Part shown: positions 1 to 6,694 of the stretch, one piece after another
Layout: every line of letters begins with the position of its first letter
Numbering within the stretch: the first letter of the stretch is position 1
Origin: Betaproteobacteria bacterium
GTDB taxonomy: Bacteria; Pseudomonadota; Gammaproteobacteria; Burkholderiales; SG8-39
DNA length: 7,146 bases
Assembly (NCBI GenBank): GCA_011391185.1
Contig: JAABRB010000183.1
Span: 1-7,146 of the forward strand
Direction of reading: 5' to 3'
The notes under the pieces: model-generated
The model's input: the letters and a program-made list of their open reading frames with translations, nothing else
Database searches by the model: none
What the model was told of the DNA's origin: nothing
Translations under genes and position numbers: made by a program

Positions 1-646
1 GACCCTCATCGATGCGATGGACGCACAGCGTGCAGCTCTCGACCGTGCCCTTGCCGCGCGGCGCATGTGGCTTCTGATCCTCGAGCGGCTCGTGGATGAA
101 GGAGCGCGCCTTGTACGGGCAGGCCATCATGCAGTAGCGACAGCCGATGCAGGTGTGCTTGTCGACCAGCACGATGCCGTCGGCGCGCTTGAACGAGGCG
201 CCGGTCGGACAAACGTCCACGCACGGCGGATCGGCGCAGTGCTGGCACATCATCGGCAGCGAGAAGGTCGCGCCGTTTCTTGGGTTCTTCACCGTCAGCT
301 TTCGGATCCACTGGGCATCCGTCTCGGGATGGCCGGTATCGCGCCAGCCGTTTTCCTCCTGGCAAGCGGTGACGCACGCCGTGCAGCCATCGGCGCACTT
401 CGAGGCATCGATCAAGAGCCCCCAACGCACCTTCGAAGTCACCTTTTCGTCGGGCCTGCGGGCGGCGGCAGGATCTGCGCCGAAGGCGTAGAGCGTGATG
501 CCGGCCGCGAGCGTGGTCACCGTCGTCGCCGCGGCCCCGCGCAAGAAGTCCCGGCGAGCCTCGTCGACCACGTCACCATCGGAACCGGCGCAACTGCACG
601 CCGCGCGATCCCCGCATCCCGTGCCGCTTCTTGCTCCGCAGCTCAC
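1..646 (-). CDS. dsrO: DsrO, periplasmic Tat-exported ferredoxin of DsrMKJOP (partial, C-terminus beyond left edge)
   Basis: The frame is open for 215 codons and is cut by the window edge. I start it at a GTG (646-644) whose first bases overlap the dsrJ stop in a GTGA arrangement; AGGAG lies 9 bases upstream. A twin-arginine motif (A-R-R-D-F-L-R, residues 30-36) and hydrophobic stretch (38-57) indicate Tat export of a folded iron-sulfur protein. Cysteine groups follow in the NrfC/DmsB pattern: C84-x3-C88-x2-C91-x3-C95; C134-x2-C137-x4-C142-x3-C146-P; C166-x2-C169-x2-C172-x3-C176-P; then C205-x2-C208, whose partners would lie off the edge. In the family, DsrO is the periplasmic electron-transfer subunit, working with DsrJ and the quinone-interacting membrane protein DsrP, expected next to the left. 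The roughly 30-residue segment before the Tat motif is unusual, with cysteines at 3, 11, 17 and 19. Confidence 0.9.
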   Translation of the reverse strand, partial: MSCGARSGTGCGDRAACSCAGSDGDVVDEARRDFLRGAAATTVTTLAAGITLYAFGADPAAARRPDEKVTSKVRWGLLIDASKCADGCTACVTACQEENGWRDTGHPETDAQWIRKLTVKNPRNGATFSLPMMCQHCADPPCVDVCPTGASFKRADGIVLVDKHTCIGCRYCMMACPYKARSFIHEPLEDQKPHAPRGKGTVESCTLCVHRIDEG

Positions 647-1110
647 TGCCCCACGCTCCTCAAGTATTGTGCGAGCGCCGCCACATGATTTTCTAAAGAG
701 CGGTCGGCCGCAGTCTCGCTGGTAGTTGTCGTCTTGGCCTCAGGCCGGGAGGCGTGGCACTCGAAACAGTCGACGCGCACCGCCGCGTAATCGTGGCAGG
801 TGCGGCAGAAATGCTGGGGGCTTGTGATGGCGACCGGCTTGTTGTCGGCGCCCTTCACTGCATGGCACTCGATACAGCCCTTGAGGCTGAAGCGCTCGGT
901 GCGAATCCCGTCATGGACCGTCGCGTCGCGCTGATGCATCAGCACAGTCATATGGTTGCGGCGCATCCAGTCGGTGTCGGCGACGCACTTCTCGCCCTGG
1001 CCGCGGGCGGGCTTCGGTAGCCAAGTCGGCTCGCCGGCGCGGGCGACCCCCGGCGGCAGCGCGAGGATCGCCGCCAGGACTGGTATCGCCAGCGTTGCCA
1101 CGAATCGCAT
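643..1110 (-). CDS. dsrJ: DsrJ, periplasmic triheme cytochrome c of DsrMKJOP
   Basis: A 155-residue protein with three CxxCH heme c motifs at C79-H83, C102-H106 and C115-H119, as expected for DsrJ. The N-terminus (residues 1-25) is a Sec-type signal or anchor, with a hydrophobic core and an A-R-A sequence before G26; in studied DsrJ proteins this segment is thought to stay as a membrane anchor. A lone cysteine outside the heme motifs, C42 in a G-E-K-C-V context, aligns with the DsrJ cysteine known to act as distal ligand of a His/Cys heme. The ATG at 1110 is chosen because GAGGTG lies 7 bases upstream and the signal peptide begins there. The frame is open further upstream to 1182, but that would overlap the DsrL C-terminus and bury the signal sequence. 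dsrL ends 28 bases upstream. DsrJ is thought to move electrons in the periplasm or do sulfur chemistry at the His/Cys heme. Confidence 0.93.
   Translation of the reverse strand: MRFVATLAIPVLAAILALPPGVARAGEPTWLPKPARGQGEKCVADTDWMRRNHMTVLMHQRDATVHDGIRTERFSLKGCIECHAVKGADNKPVAITSPQHFCRTCHDYAAVRVDCFECHASRPEAKTTTTSETAADRSLENHVAALAQYLRSVGQ
656..660 (-). promoter_or_regulatory. Ribosome binding site that sets the dsrO GTG start
   Basis: AGGAG on the minus strand, 9 bases before the GTG at 646, lies inside the last codons of dsrJ. No equally good site precedes the in-frame GTG at 571. With the GTGA overlap, this implies translational coupling of dsrO to dsrJ. Confidence 0.6.
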
Positions 1111-1138
1111 GAGAGCACACCTCGCGGCCACGTTCACT

Positions 1139-3097
1139 CTACTCGCCAAGGCCCATCTCGATGTAGCCGGTCGGGCAGACATCGGCGCAGATGTGGCAGC
1201 CGATGCACATGCTGTAGTCGGTATAGACGTAGCGCCCGACGGCTCGTTCCTTCTTGGGCACGCGCTTGACCGCGGTCTGCGGGCAATAGATCACGCAGGC
1301 GTCACACTCGAAGCACATGCCGCAGCTCATGCAGCGTTCGCCCTCGCGGATAGCCTGCTTTTCCGTGAATCCCTCGATGCGCTCCCGGAAGTTGCCGAGC
1401 ACTTCGTCAGCCGAGATGTGGAGTTCGGCGCGCTTTTCGCGCGACTCGTATTTGAAGTGCCCCTTAAATAGATCGGTGTGGGGGATGATCTGCGTGGCCG
1501 AACGGTCCTCATAATTGTGGATCGCCCACTGGGCCGACGATGTGCCGCGGGCTTGCGTGTGGTCGTACTGGACCGGGTCGAGGTTGCGCTGATGCAGTTC
1601 CTCGAGCAGGTTGAAGTGGTGCACGTCGATCTTAGGCCGTTTGTCGACGGGCGCGCCCGCCAGGAAATGGTCGATTGTCTCGGCTGCGATGCGCCCGTGA
1701 CCGATGGCCGTGGTCAACAAGTGAGGGCGGACGATGTCGCCGCCGGCGAAATGCTTCTCGCCCTTCCGGGTCTTGTAGCCGGGCTGGATGTCGATGAAGC
1801 CCTTGCCGTTGTCGAGTTCGCCGAGACCTTCCAGGTCGCCCATCTGGCCGATGGCCGAGACGATGATGTCGCACTCGATCTCGAACTCGGTGCCGGGTTT
1901 GGGCTCGGGCGTCATGCCTTTCATCGTGCACTCGCACATCTTGAGCCCGCGAACGAGGCCATTCGCGTCCACCAGCACCTCGAGCGGCATGACGCCGCCC
2001 TTGATCTCTACACCCTCACGAACGGCGTCCTCGCGCTCGCGCGTGGCGGCTGTCATCTTTTCGATCGGGAACAGCGAGGTGAGCGTTGCCTTCACGCCTT
2101 CGCGCCGAAGCGTGCCGGCCACGTCCTGGGCCGTGAATCCGACCACTCCATGGCCCGCCGCGTCGTGCCGGTGGGCGGTCGTCACGTGGCCGAGACGGCG
2201 GGCGACCGAGGCCACGTCGATCGAGGTGTCGCCGCCCCCGACGACGACGATCCGCTTGGCGGTCGAGAACACCCAGCCATGGTTGAAGGCGTCCAAGAAT
2301 TCGACGCCCGTGAGACAACCCTCCGCGCCCCAACCGGGCGCCAGGAGCGGCCGGCCCTTCTGCGCGCCGATCGCCCAGAAAATGGCGTCGAATTCCTTCT
2401 CCAACTCCGCAACGGTCACGTTCTTACCGACGCGGGTGTTGAACCTGACCTCGATACCCATATCTAGAATGCGCTTGATTTCGGCATCGAGCATCTCGCG
2501 CGGCGTCCGGTAACCGGGAATGCCGTAGCGCATCATGCCGCCAAGTTGTTCGGCGGCTTCCAGAATTGTCACTCCGTGACCCTGGCGGCGCAGGAAATAA
2601 GCCGCCGATAATCCCGCCGGTCCGCCGCCGATCACGGCGACCCTCTTGCCGGTAGTTTTTCCGGGCGTGGGCAGCTTGGCGTTCTGCTGGATCGCCCAGT
2701 CGCCGACATACTGCTCGACGGCGTTGATACCGACGAAGTCATCGACTTCGTTGCGATTGCAGCCGTCCTCGCAAGGCGCAGGGCACACGCGGCCCATCAT
2801 GGACGGGAAGGGGTTGGCCTCCACCATCCGGTGGAACGCGTATTCCTGCCACGACATGCCCGCGACCGGCGGCTTGTCCATTTGCCGGGCGATGGCGAGC
2901 CAGCCACGGATCTCGTGTCCGGACGGGCACGACCCCTGGCAGGGAGGCGTGCGGTGAACGTAGGTCGGACACTTGTAGGAGTGGTCGGCCTGAAAGATCT
3001 TTTCGGTGAGATCGTCCCAGCCGGTCCACATGCTCTCGCCGTCCTTAAACGCGCGAAACGTATGCGGCTTCTTCGGGACGTTCGCCATGTCGCTCAT
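1139..3097 (-). CDS. dsrL: DsrL, iron-sulfur flavoprotein NAD(P)H:acceptor oxidoreductase
   Basis: A 652-residue cytoplasmic protein related to the small subunit of glutamate synthase (GltD). An N-terminal cysteine-rich domain (C43, C53, C57, C105, C109, C113) should hold [4Fe-4S] clusters. A first Rossmann motif, V-I-G-G-G-P-A-G (155-162), binds FAD; a second, V-V-G-G-G-D-T-S-I-D (285-294), binds the pyridine nucleotide; A-G-G-D-I (451-455) closes the FAD domain. The C-terminus carries two ferredoxin motifs, C595-x2-C598-x2-C601-x3-C605-P and C631-x2-C634-x2-C637-x3-C641-P. C589-x2-C592 just before them matches the thioredoxin-like CxxC described for DsrL. In A. vinosum DsrL takes electrons from reverse DsrAB and reduces NAD+. 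The start ATG overlaps the dsrK stop (ATGA) and has GAGGGAG 7 bases upstream. A start at Met4 is possible but less well placed. Confidence 0.96.
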   Translation of the reverse strand: MSDMANVPKKPHTFRAFKDGESMWTGWDDLTEKIFQADHSYKCPTYVHRTPPCQGSCPSGHEIRGWLAIARQMDKPPVAGMSWQEYAFHRMVEANPFPSMMGRVCPAPCEDGCNRNEVDDFVGINAVEQYVGDWAIQQNAKLPTPGKTTGKRVAVIGGGPAGLSAAYFLRRQGHGVTILEAAEQLGGMMRYGIPGYRTPREMLDAEIKRILDMGIEVRFNTRVGKNVTVAELEKEFDAIFWAIGAQKGRPLLAPGWGAEGCLTGVEFLDAFNHGWVFSTAKRIVVVGGGDTSIDVASVARRLGHVTTAHRHDAAGHGVVGFTAQDVAGTLRREGVKATLTSLFPIEKMTAATREREDAVREGVEIKGGVMPLEVLVDANGLVRGLKMCECTMKGMTPEPKPGTEFEIECDIIVSAIGQMGDLEGLGELDNGKGFIDIQPGYKTRKGEKHFAGGDIVRPHLLTTAIGHGRIAAETIDHFLAGAPVDKRPKIDVHHFNLLEELHQRNLDPVQYDHTQARGTSSAQWAIHNYEDRSATQIIPHTDLFKGHFKYESREKRAELHISADEVLGNFRERIEGFTEKQAIREGERCMSCGMCFECDACVIYCPQTAVKRVPKKERAVGRYVYTDYSMCIGCHICADVCPTGYIEMGLGE

Positions 3098-4632
3098 TGC
3101 TGGACTCCCTCGGCCCGGCCAGAACCGCCTTCGGGGCGATCAAGAATGATGGCATTGGACACCATCTGGTGAACGCTGACGATCGCCTCCATGTCGAAGC
3201 CGTACATCGGCAGCACCTTCGAGAATTGCGCCTTGCAAATGGCGCAGATCGCCGCCATGTGGGTGACGCCGTGTTCTTCGGCGACCTGTTGGAGCGCCCG
3301 CATGCGCGGCTGCGCCCCCTTCTTGCGCAGTTCGATCAGGTCGTCGGTGAGAAGGCCGCCGCCGCCGCCGCAACAGAACGTGCTTTCCTTGATGGTTTCC
3401 GGCGCCATATCGTAAAAGTAGTTGCAGCTCGCTCGCAGGATCGCGCGCGGGATCTCGAACTGCCCGCCCGGCTTGTCGCCCATGCGCGAACCACGCGCCA
3501 CGTTACATGAATCGTGGAACGTCAGCCGGATGTGATCGTTCTTCGACTTGTCGAACTTGAGCTTTCCCCGCTCGATGAGGTCAAAAGTGAACTCGCAGAT
3601 GTGCTGCGGGATCGGATAGCGTTGGTCCAGGAAGTCGAACGGCCCCACAAGCGTGTTGAGGAAGCTGTAGGCGACCCGCCAGGCATGGCCGCATTCGCCG
3701 AACACGATACGCTTGACTCCGAGGTCCTCGGCCGCCTTGCGGATGCGCAGCGAGATCTCGCGCATGTTCTCGTAGGAGCCGATGAACAAACCAAAATTGG
3801 CGGCCTCCGAAGCATAGGAGCTCATGGTCCAGCTGATGCCGGCTTGGTGGAATACTTTGGCGTAGCCGATAAGGCCGGCGATATGCGGCTCCGCGAAAAA
3901 ATCGGCCGAGGGGGTGACGAGCAAGATATCGGCGCCCTTCTCATCGAGCGGGAAGCGCACCGGCACGCCCGCTTCCTCGAGCACCTCTTCTTCTAGGTCA
4001 TCGAGCGTCGCCCTGATCGCCTTTCCCGGAAGGCCGAGATTGTTGCCGAGCTTATGCACCTTGCCGATGATCTCGTTGCTGTACTTCTGCCCCTTGCCGA
4101 TCGTGTCCATGATCTCGCGTCCGGCCATGGAAATTTCGGCTGTGTCGATGCCGATCGGGCAGTAGACGGAGCAGCGACGGCACTGCGAGCACTGGTGGAA
4201 GTAGCTGTACCAGTCGTCCAGCACCTCCTCGGTGAGATCCCTGGCGCCGACCAGCCAAGGGACATACTTGCCGGCAAGGGTGAAGTGACGTCGGTAGACT
4301 TGGCGCAGCAGATCCTGCCGGGCGACCGGCATGTTCTTTGGGTCGCCGGTGCCAAGGAAGTAGTGGCACTTGTCCGTGCAGGCGCCGCACTTGACGCAGG
4401 AGTCGAGGAAAACGCGGAACGAACGGTACTTACCCCGGAGCTCGGCCATCTTATCGATGGCGACCTCCTGCCAATTCTCGACAAGTTCGCCGGGAAAGCC
4501 GAGCGGCTTCTGGAACTCGGGGCCTGCGACATAGGGCTTGCTGGCGGACATGCAGCCCGGCACGAGATCCGGAATTTCTAGCGGATCCAGCGGCTCGCTC
4601 TCGCTCATGTCCGGTGCCTTCAACTGGTCCAT
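3094..4632 (-). CDS. dsrK: DsrK, HdrD-like iron-sulfur catalytic subunit of DsrMKJOP
   Basis: A 512-residue soluble protein of the heterodisulfide reductase subunit D type. Two ferredoxin motifs bind [4Fe-4S] clusters: C79-x2-C82-x2-C85-x3-C89 and C148-x2-C151-x2-C154-x3-C158-P. The C-terminal half has the cysteine-rich (CCG) elements of HdrD: G-E-C314-G-H, D-S-C376, F-C420-C421-G-G-G-G-G and I-C463-A-I-C466. In this family these hold the special catalytic [4Fe-4S] cluster that acts on disulfides; in DsrK the likely substrate is DsrC thiol, disulfide or trisulfide. DsrK sits on the cytoplasmic side, attached to DsrM, whose gene ends 43 bases upstream. The ATG at 4632 is chosen because GAAGGG lies 6 bases upstream. 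The frame stays open to 4731, but that start would overlap dsrM by 56 bases and add a low-complexity charged stretch unlike the family. A second in-frame ATG (Met9) lacks as good a site. Confidence 0.95.
   Translation of the reverse strand: MDQLKAPDMSESEPLDPLEIPDLVPGCMSASKPYVAGPEFQKPLGFPGELVENWQEVAIDKMAELRGKYRSFRVFLDSCVKCGACTDKCHYFLGTGDPKNMPVARQDLLRQVYRRHFTLAGKYVPWLVGARDLTEEVLDDWYSYFHQCSQCRRCSVYCPIGIDTAEISMAGREIMDTIGKGQKYSNEIIGKVHKLGNNLGLPGKAIRATLDDLEEEVLEEAGVPVRFPLDEKGADILLVTPSADFFAEPHIAGLIGYAKVFHQAGISWTMSSYASEAANFGLFIGSYENMREISLRIRKAAEDLGVKRIVFGECGHAWRVAYSFLNTLVGPFDFLDQRYPIPQHICEFTFDLIERGKLKFDKSKNDHIRLTFHDSCNVARGSRMGDKPGGQFEIPRAILRASCNYFYDMAPETIKESTFCCGGGGGLLTDDLIELRKKGAQPRMRALQQVAEEHGVTHMAAICAICKAQFSKVLPMYGFDMEAIVSVHQMVSNAIILDRPEGGSGRAEGVQQ
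3105..3111 (-). promoter_or_regulatory. Strong ribosome binding site for dsrL inside the 3' end of dsrK
   Basis: GAGGGAG on the minus strand lies 7 bases before the dsrL ATG, which shares ATGA with the dsrK stop. It supports the start at 3097 and coupled translation of dsrK and dsrL. Confidence 0.6.
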
Positions 4633-4675
4633 AACGTGCCCTTCGCGCTCTTCTCTTGCGGTCGCATTGTTGCGC

Positions 4676-5416
4676 CTACTGTCGTCCGACTTCGAGTCTG
4701 CGCGCCCAATTTGCCAGGTGACGCCGCTCACGCGGATTATCGACCTGATTGAGAGTGGGACTAAAGAACAGTCCAGGCGCGTGCAGAAGCTTGGAAAATG
4801 GAAAGATGATCATCAAAGCCGCGACCAATCCTAAGTGGATCAGCAGCATGGGGTCGCGGGGCATCGGTTGCCAATTAAAGACCATAAGACCGAGGAAGAA
4901 CGACTTGAGCGCAACGATGTCGGTCGGGGCGACGTATTTCATGAGCAGGCCGGATCCTCCGATGCCGATCAGCAAGAGCAGCATCAGATGGTCCGATGGC
5001 GCGCTGATGTAGCGGATTCGCGGCACCAGGAGACGTCGGGCCCACAGCCCAAGCAGGCCCGCCACCATGGCGAATCCGGCATAGACGCCGAATGGTTGGA
5101 TCAGCGTCACCCACTCCCAGACGGGGTGGGTGAAATAGCGCAGGTGACGTAAAAGAACGATCAGAAGCGCGGCATGAAACACCCAGCCAAAAAGCCAGAT
5201 CCATTTATTCGCCTTAAAAACGGCCGCGAACAATACGACCTCTCGCAAGATGCGGAGCACAACGCCGCTTCGGGTCGTGGGCGCTGGAGGTATCGGAATT
5301 TTCAGCGGGGCCGGCGTTCTTGCGTACTCCCAGATCCGGAATCCGAGCCCCCCCGCCAGCACCGCCGCAGCGACGTAGAACAGCAATGCATACACGGCTG
5401 TCAGCACAGTCTCCAC
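4676..5416 (-). CDS. dsrM: DsrM, membrane cytochrome b (NarI-like) of DsrMKJOP
   Basis: A 246-residue, strongly hydrophobic protein with about five to six membrane segments (near residues 5-26, 72-90, 109-127, 142-160, 166-181 and 189-208), consistent with the NarI/HdrE-type cytochrome b family. Histidines in or next to helices (H81, H91, H143, H194, H212) are candidates for two b-heme axial ligands. DsrM passes electrons between the quinone pool and DsrK, its partner encoded next downstream. The start is a GTG at 5416 with GGGAG 10 bases upstream; a GTG three codons later is an alternative, and no ATG is available near the N-terminus. The upstream gap of 108 bases to dsrC is the largest in the window, so dsrM may differ in expression from dsrC. 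Confidence 0.93.
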   Translation of the reverse strand: METVLTAVYALLFYVAAAVLAGGLGFRIWEYARTPAPLKIPIPPAPTTRSGVVLRILREVVLFAAVFKANKWIWLFGWVFHAALLIVLLRHLRYFTHPVWEWVTLIQPFGVYAGFAMVAGLLGLWARRLLVPRIRYISAPSDHLMLLLLIGIGGSGLLMKYVAPTDIVALKSFFLGLMVFNWQPMPRDPMLLIHLGLVAALMIIFPFSKLLHAPGLFFSPTLNQVDNPRERRHLANWARRLEVGRQ

Positions 5417-5524
5417 TCCGCTTGCGCTCCCGTGACCGTCCGCGCAGGACCCCGCGAATAATCGAAAGCTATCGATCGAACGTCGAAGAACTTGTCGTCG
5501 GCGCTAGCCACCAGTCCTCTTGCG
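5417..5524 (-). other. 108-base dsrC-dsrM intergenic region
   Basis: This is the largest gap in the window. It holds an AT-richer patch (about 5457-5490) with three copies of TCGAA starting at 5462, 5476 and 5483 on the plus strand. On the minus strand, a poor promoter-like pair can be drawn: TTCGAC (5487-5482), 18 bases, then GATTAT (5463-5458, 4 of 6 matches to TATAAT). The only hairpin I see is a 4-base GTCC/GGAC stem near 5440-5453, too weak for a terminator. It may be an mRNA processing zone or a weak internal promoter, but the sequence does not settle this. Confidence 0.3.
5427..5431 (-). promoter_or_regulatory. Probable ribosome binding site for the dsrM GTG start
   Basis: GGGAG on the minus strand lies 10 bases before the GTG at 5416. 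The spacing is long, so the exact dsrM start (5416 or 5407) is not certain. Confidence 0.4.
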
Positions 5525-5860
5525 TCAAACGCAGCCGGTCGGCTTCGGCAATCCGGCGATCTTGCACGCCTGCTTCGCTGGGCCGTAGGGAAAGAGTTGA
5601 TAGAGATACTTCTGCTCGCCCTTCTCGGGCCCGAACTGCTTTTTCATGGCCTTCACCAGGATGCGAATGGCCGGCGCCACCTGATACTCCTCGTAGTACT
5701 CACGGAGGAAATTGACGACCTCCCAGTGTTCCGGGGTCATGTCGATCTTCTCGTCCTTCGCGATCAGCTCTGCGAGCTCCTTGTTCCAGTCGGCGAGGTT
5801 CTTGAGGTACCCCTCCTCGTCGTGCTCGAAGGTGTGACCGTTGATTGCATAAGCGCTCAT
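5525..5860 (-). CDS. dsrC: DsrC, sulfur-carrier substrate protein of dissimilatory sulfite reductase
   Basis: A 111-residue cytoplasmic protein of the DsrC/TusE family with a complete functional C-terminal arm. It has two cysteines ten residues apart, C99 (in K-Q-A-C-K) and C110, the penultimate residue in P-T-G-C-V. Both are needed to form the intramolecular disulfide and the trisulfide that reacts with DsrAB and DsrMKJOP, so this is a true DsrC and not a one-cysteine relative. The K-K-Q-F-G-P-E-K-G segment (73-81) is the short insertion that separates DsrC from TusE. In sulfur oxidisers DsrC receives sulfur from DsrEFH and presents it to reverse DsrAB for oxidation to sulfite. The ATG has GGAG 9 bases upstream. 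A 57-base leader separates it from dsrH. Confidence 0.97.
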   Translation of the reverse strand: MSAYAINGHTFEHDEEGYLKNLADWNKELAELIAKDEKIDMTPEHWEVVNFLREYYEEYQVAPAIRILVKAMKKQFGPEKGEQKYLYQLFPYGPAKQACKIAGLPKPTGCV

Positions 5861-5917
5861 GGAAGACTTCTCCGTATTAGCTCCGGTTGGATGATGGATC
5901 GTGATGAGTGAGCGGCC
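5861..5917 (-). other. 57-base dsrH-dsrC leader
   Basis: This spacer is longer than the 12 and 18 bases between dsrE, dsrF and dsrH. It carries two GGAG-like elements on the minus strand, the nearer at 5873-5870 being the dsrC ribosome binding site. In A. vinosum a secondary promoter before dsrC has been described; I see no convincing -35/-10 pair here. Confidence 0.3.
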
Positions 5918-6226
5918 TTACAGCCATGCCTGTGTCCGATCGTGCTTGGTGACCAAATCGACGAACTGGCCGTAATCGACAAGCGTGGCACCCTGGATCA
6001 GGTCCTTTTCGTCCATCCCGCGAGCGGCGAAATCGGGTCCGAGAACGAAGATCGAACAATTTTTTGCCGCGGCCTCGAGCAGGCCCGCGAACGCGGTTTC
6101 CTTACGCGCGCCCACGACGCCGTCCTCGATCATCAGCAGCGCGTCACCGGGTCGCAAATGGTTCAACGCGCTGATAAACGCCGAGCGTTCGAAAGGCGAC
6201 TTGTTGACTGTGTGCAGCGTCGGCAT
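5918..6226 (-). CDS. dsrH: DsrH, TusB-like subunit of the DsrEFH sulfurtransferase
   Basis: A 102-residue protein starting M-P-T-L-H-T-V-N-K-S-P-F-E-R, the typical DsrH/TusB N-terminus. Together with DsrE and DsrF it should form the cytoplasmic alpha2beta2gamma2 hexamer that relays sulfane sulfur to DsrC. The cysteine found near position 20 of A. vinosum DsrH is absent: residues 18-21 read I-S-A-L. The only cysteine is C57 (K-N-C-S-I-F), in the later part of the fold. The start is fixed by the conserved N-terminus, although the upstream region lacks a good Shine-Dalgarno match, so translation probably depends on coupling to dsrF, which ends 18 bases upstream. Length is normal for the family. 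Confidence 0.92.
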   Translation of the reverse strand: MPTLHTVNKSPFERSAFISALNHLRPGDALLMIEDGVVGARKETAFAGLLEAAAKNCSIFVLGPDFAARGMDEKDLIQGATLVDYGQFVDLVTKHDRTQAWL

Positions 6227-6244
6227 GTCGGTTCGATTGTCCGA

Positions 6245-6682
6245 TCAAAAGTTCAACAGAACGTCCTGTTGCGCCATGATTTCGATCAATTCGGAGCGGT
6301 TGACGATACGGATCGACGGCTTCTCCGCGAAGTCCTCGTCTTCATCCTCGTAGGTGATAGCCATCAGATCTTCGGGCTTGAGGCCCCGCTCCACGAGCGA
6401 TTCGTGCTCCACGTAAAGCTTCGTGACGTCGTAGTCGCCGAGCGCCTTGTAGGTTGGCGAGAAGTTCTTCATGCCGATGCCCGAGGTGTTCTGTCCCTTC
6501 AGGAGCTGGTAGACGCCGTCGTCCAGGAAGGCGAGGCTCACGTCCTGCTCGAAGGCGGCCGAGATCAGGACGACTTCGAGCGATTCCAGCGCATAGATCG
6601 TCCCGTAGGGAGCCTTCCGGTTCACGTACAGGAATTTCTTTTTGGCGCTGCTGTCGACCTCCGGCGCCTTGACGTTCGCCAT
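6245..6682 (-). CDS. dsrF: DsrF, TusC-like subunit of the DsrEFH sulfurtransferase
   Basis: A 145-residue protein of the DsrF/TusC family. It contains the typical segments N-R-K-A-P-Y-G-T-I-Y-A (21-31), L-D-D-G-V-Y-Q-L (53-60) and G-M-K-N-F-S-P-T-Y (70-78). It contains no cysteine at all, so it must be a structural subunit of the DsrEFH hexamer and not a sulfur carrier. The N-terminus before K-K-K-F-L-Y-V is a polar extension of about 13 residues, and an acidic run, Y-E-D-E-D-E-D-F, lies at 111-118. The ATG at 6682 has a GAGAGG site about 8 bases upstream, reaching back to the dsrE stop; dsrE ends 12 bases upstream. Confidence 0.94.
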   Translation of the reverse strand: MANVKAPEVDSSAKKKFLYVNRKAPYGTIYALESLEVVLISAAFEQDVSLAFLDDGVYQLLKGQNTSGIGMKNFSPTYKALGDYDVTKLYVEHESLVERGLKPEDLMAITYEDEDEDFAEKPSIRIVNRSELIEIMAQQDVLLNF

Positions 6683-6694
6683 TCGTGCCGCCTC

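Noticed and set aside
6..425. Minus-strand open frame of 139 codons at the left end
   Set aside because: It is in a different frame from dsrO, is arginine-rich and has no motifs. The real gene is the GTG-started frame with ferredoxin cysteines.
1111..1182. Upstream ATG at 1182 as dsrJ start
   Set aside because: It would overlap the 3' end of dsrL by 44 bases and place 24 residues before the signal sequence. The ATG at 1110 has a good ribosome binding site.
1478..2467. Plus-strand open frame of 329 codons opposite dsrL
   Set aside because: It mirrors the dsrL codons, has no family motif and no supporting start context. It is a shadow of dsrL.
4633..4731. Extended dsrK start at 4731
   Set aside because: It overlaps dsrM by 56 bases and adds a polar, low-complexity segment not typical of DsrK. 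The ATG at 4632 has GAAGGG correctly spaced.
5440..5453. Possible terminator hairpin between dsrC and dsrM
   Set aside because: The stem is only four base pairs (GTCC/GGAC) and no U-run follows it.
5458..5487. Promoter-like TTCGAC / GATTAT pair before dsrM
   Set aside because: The -35 match is very poor and the -10 match is 4 of 6, which is expected by chance. It is noted in the intergenic entry only.
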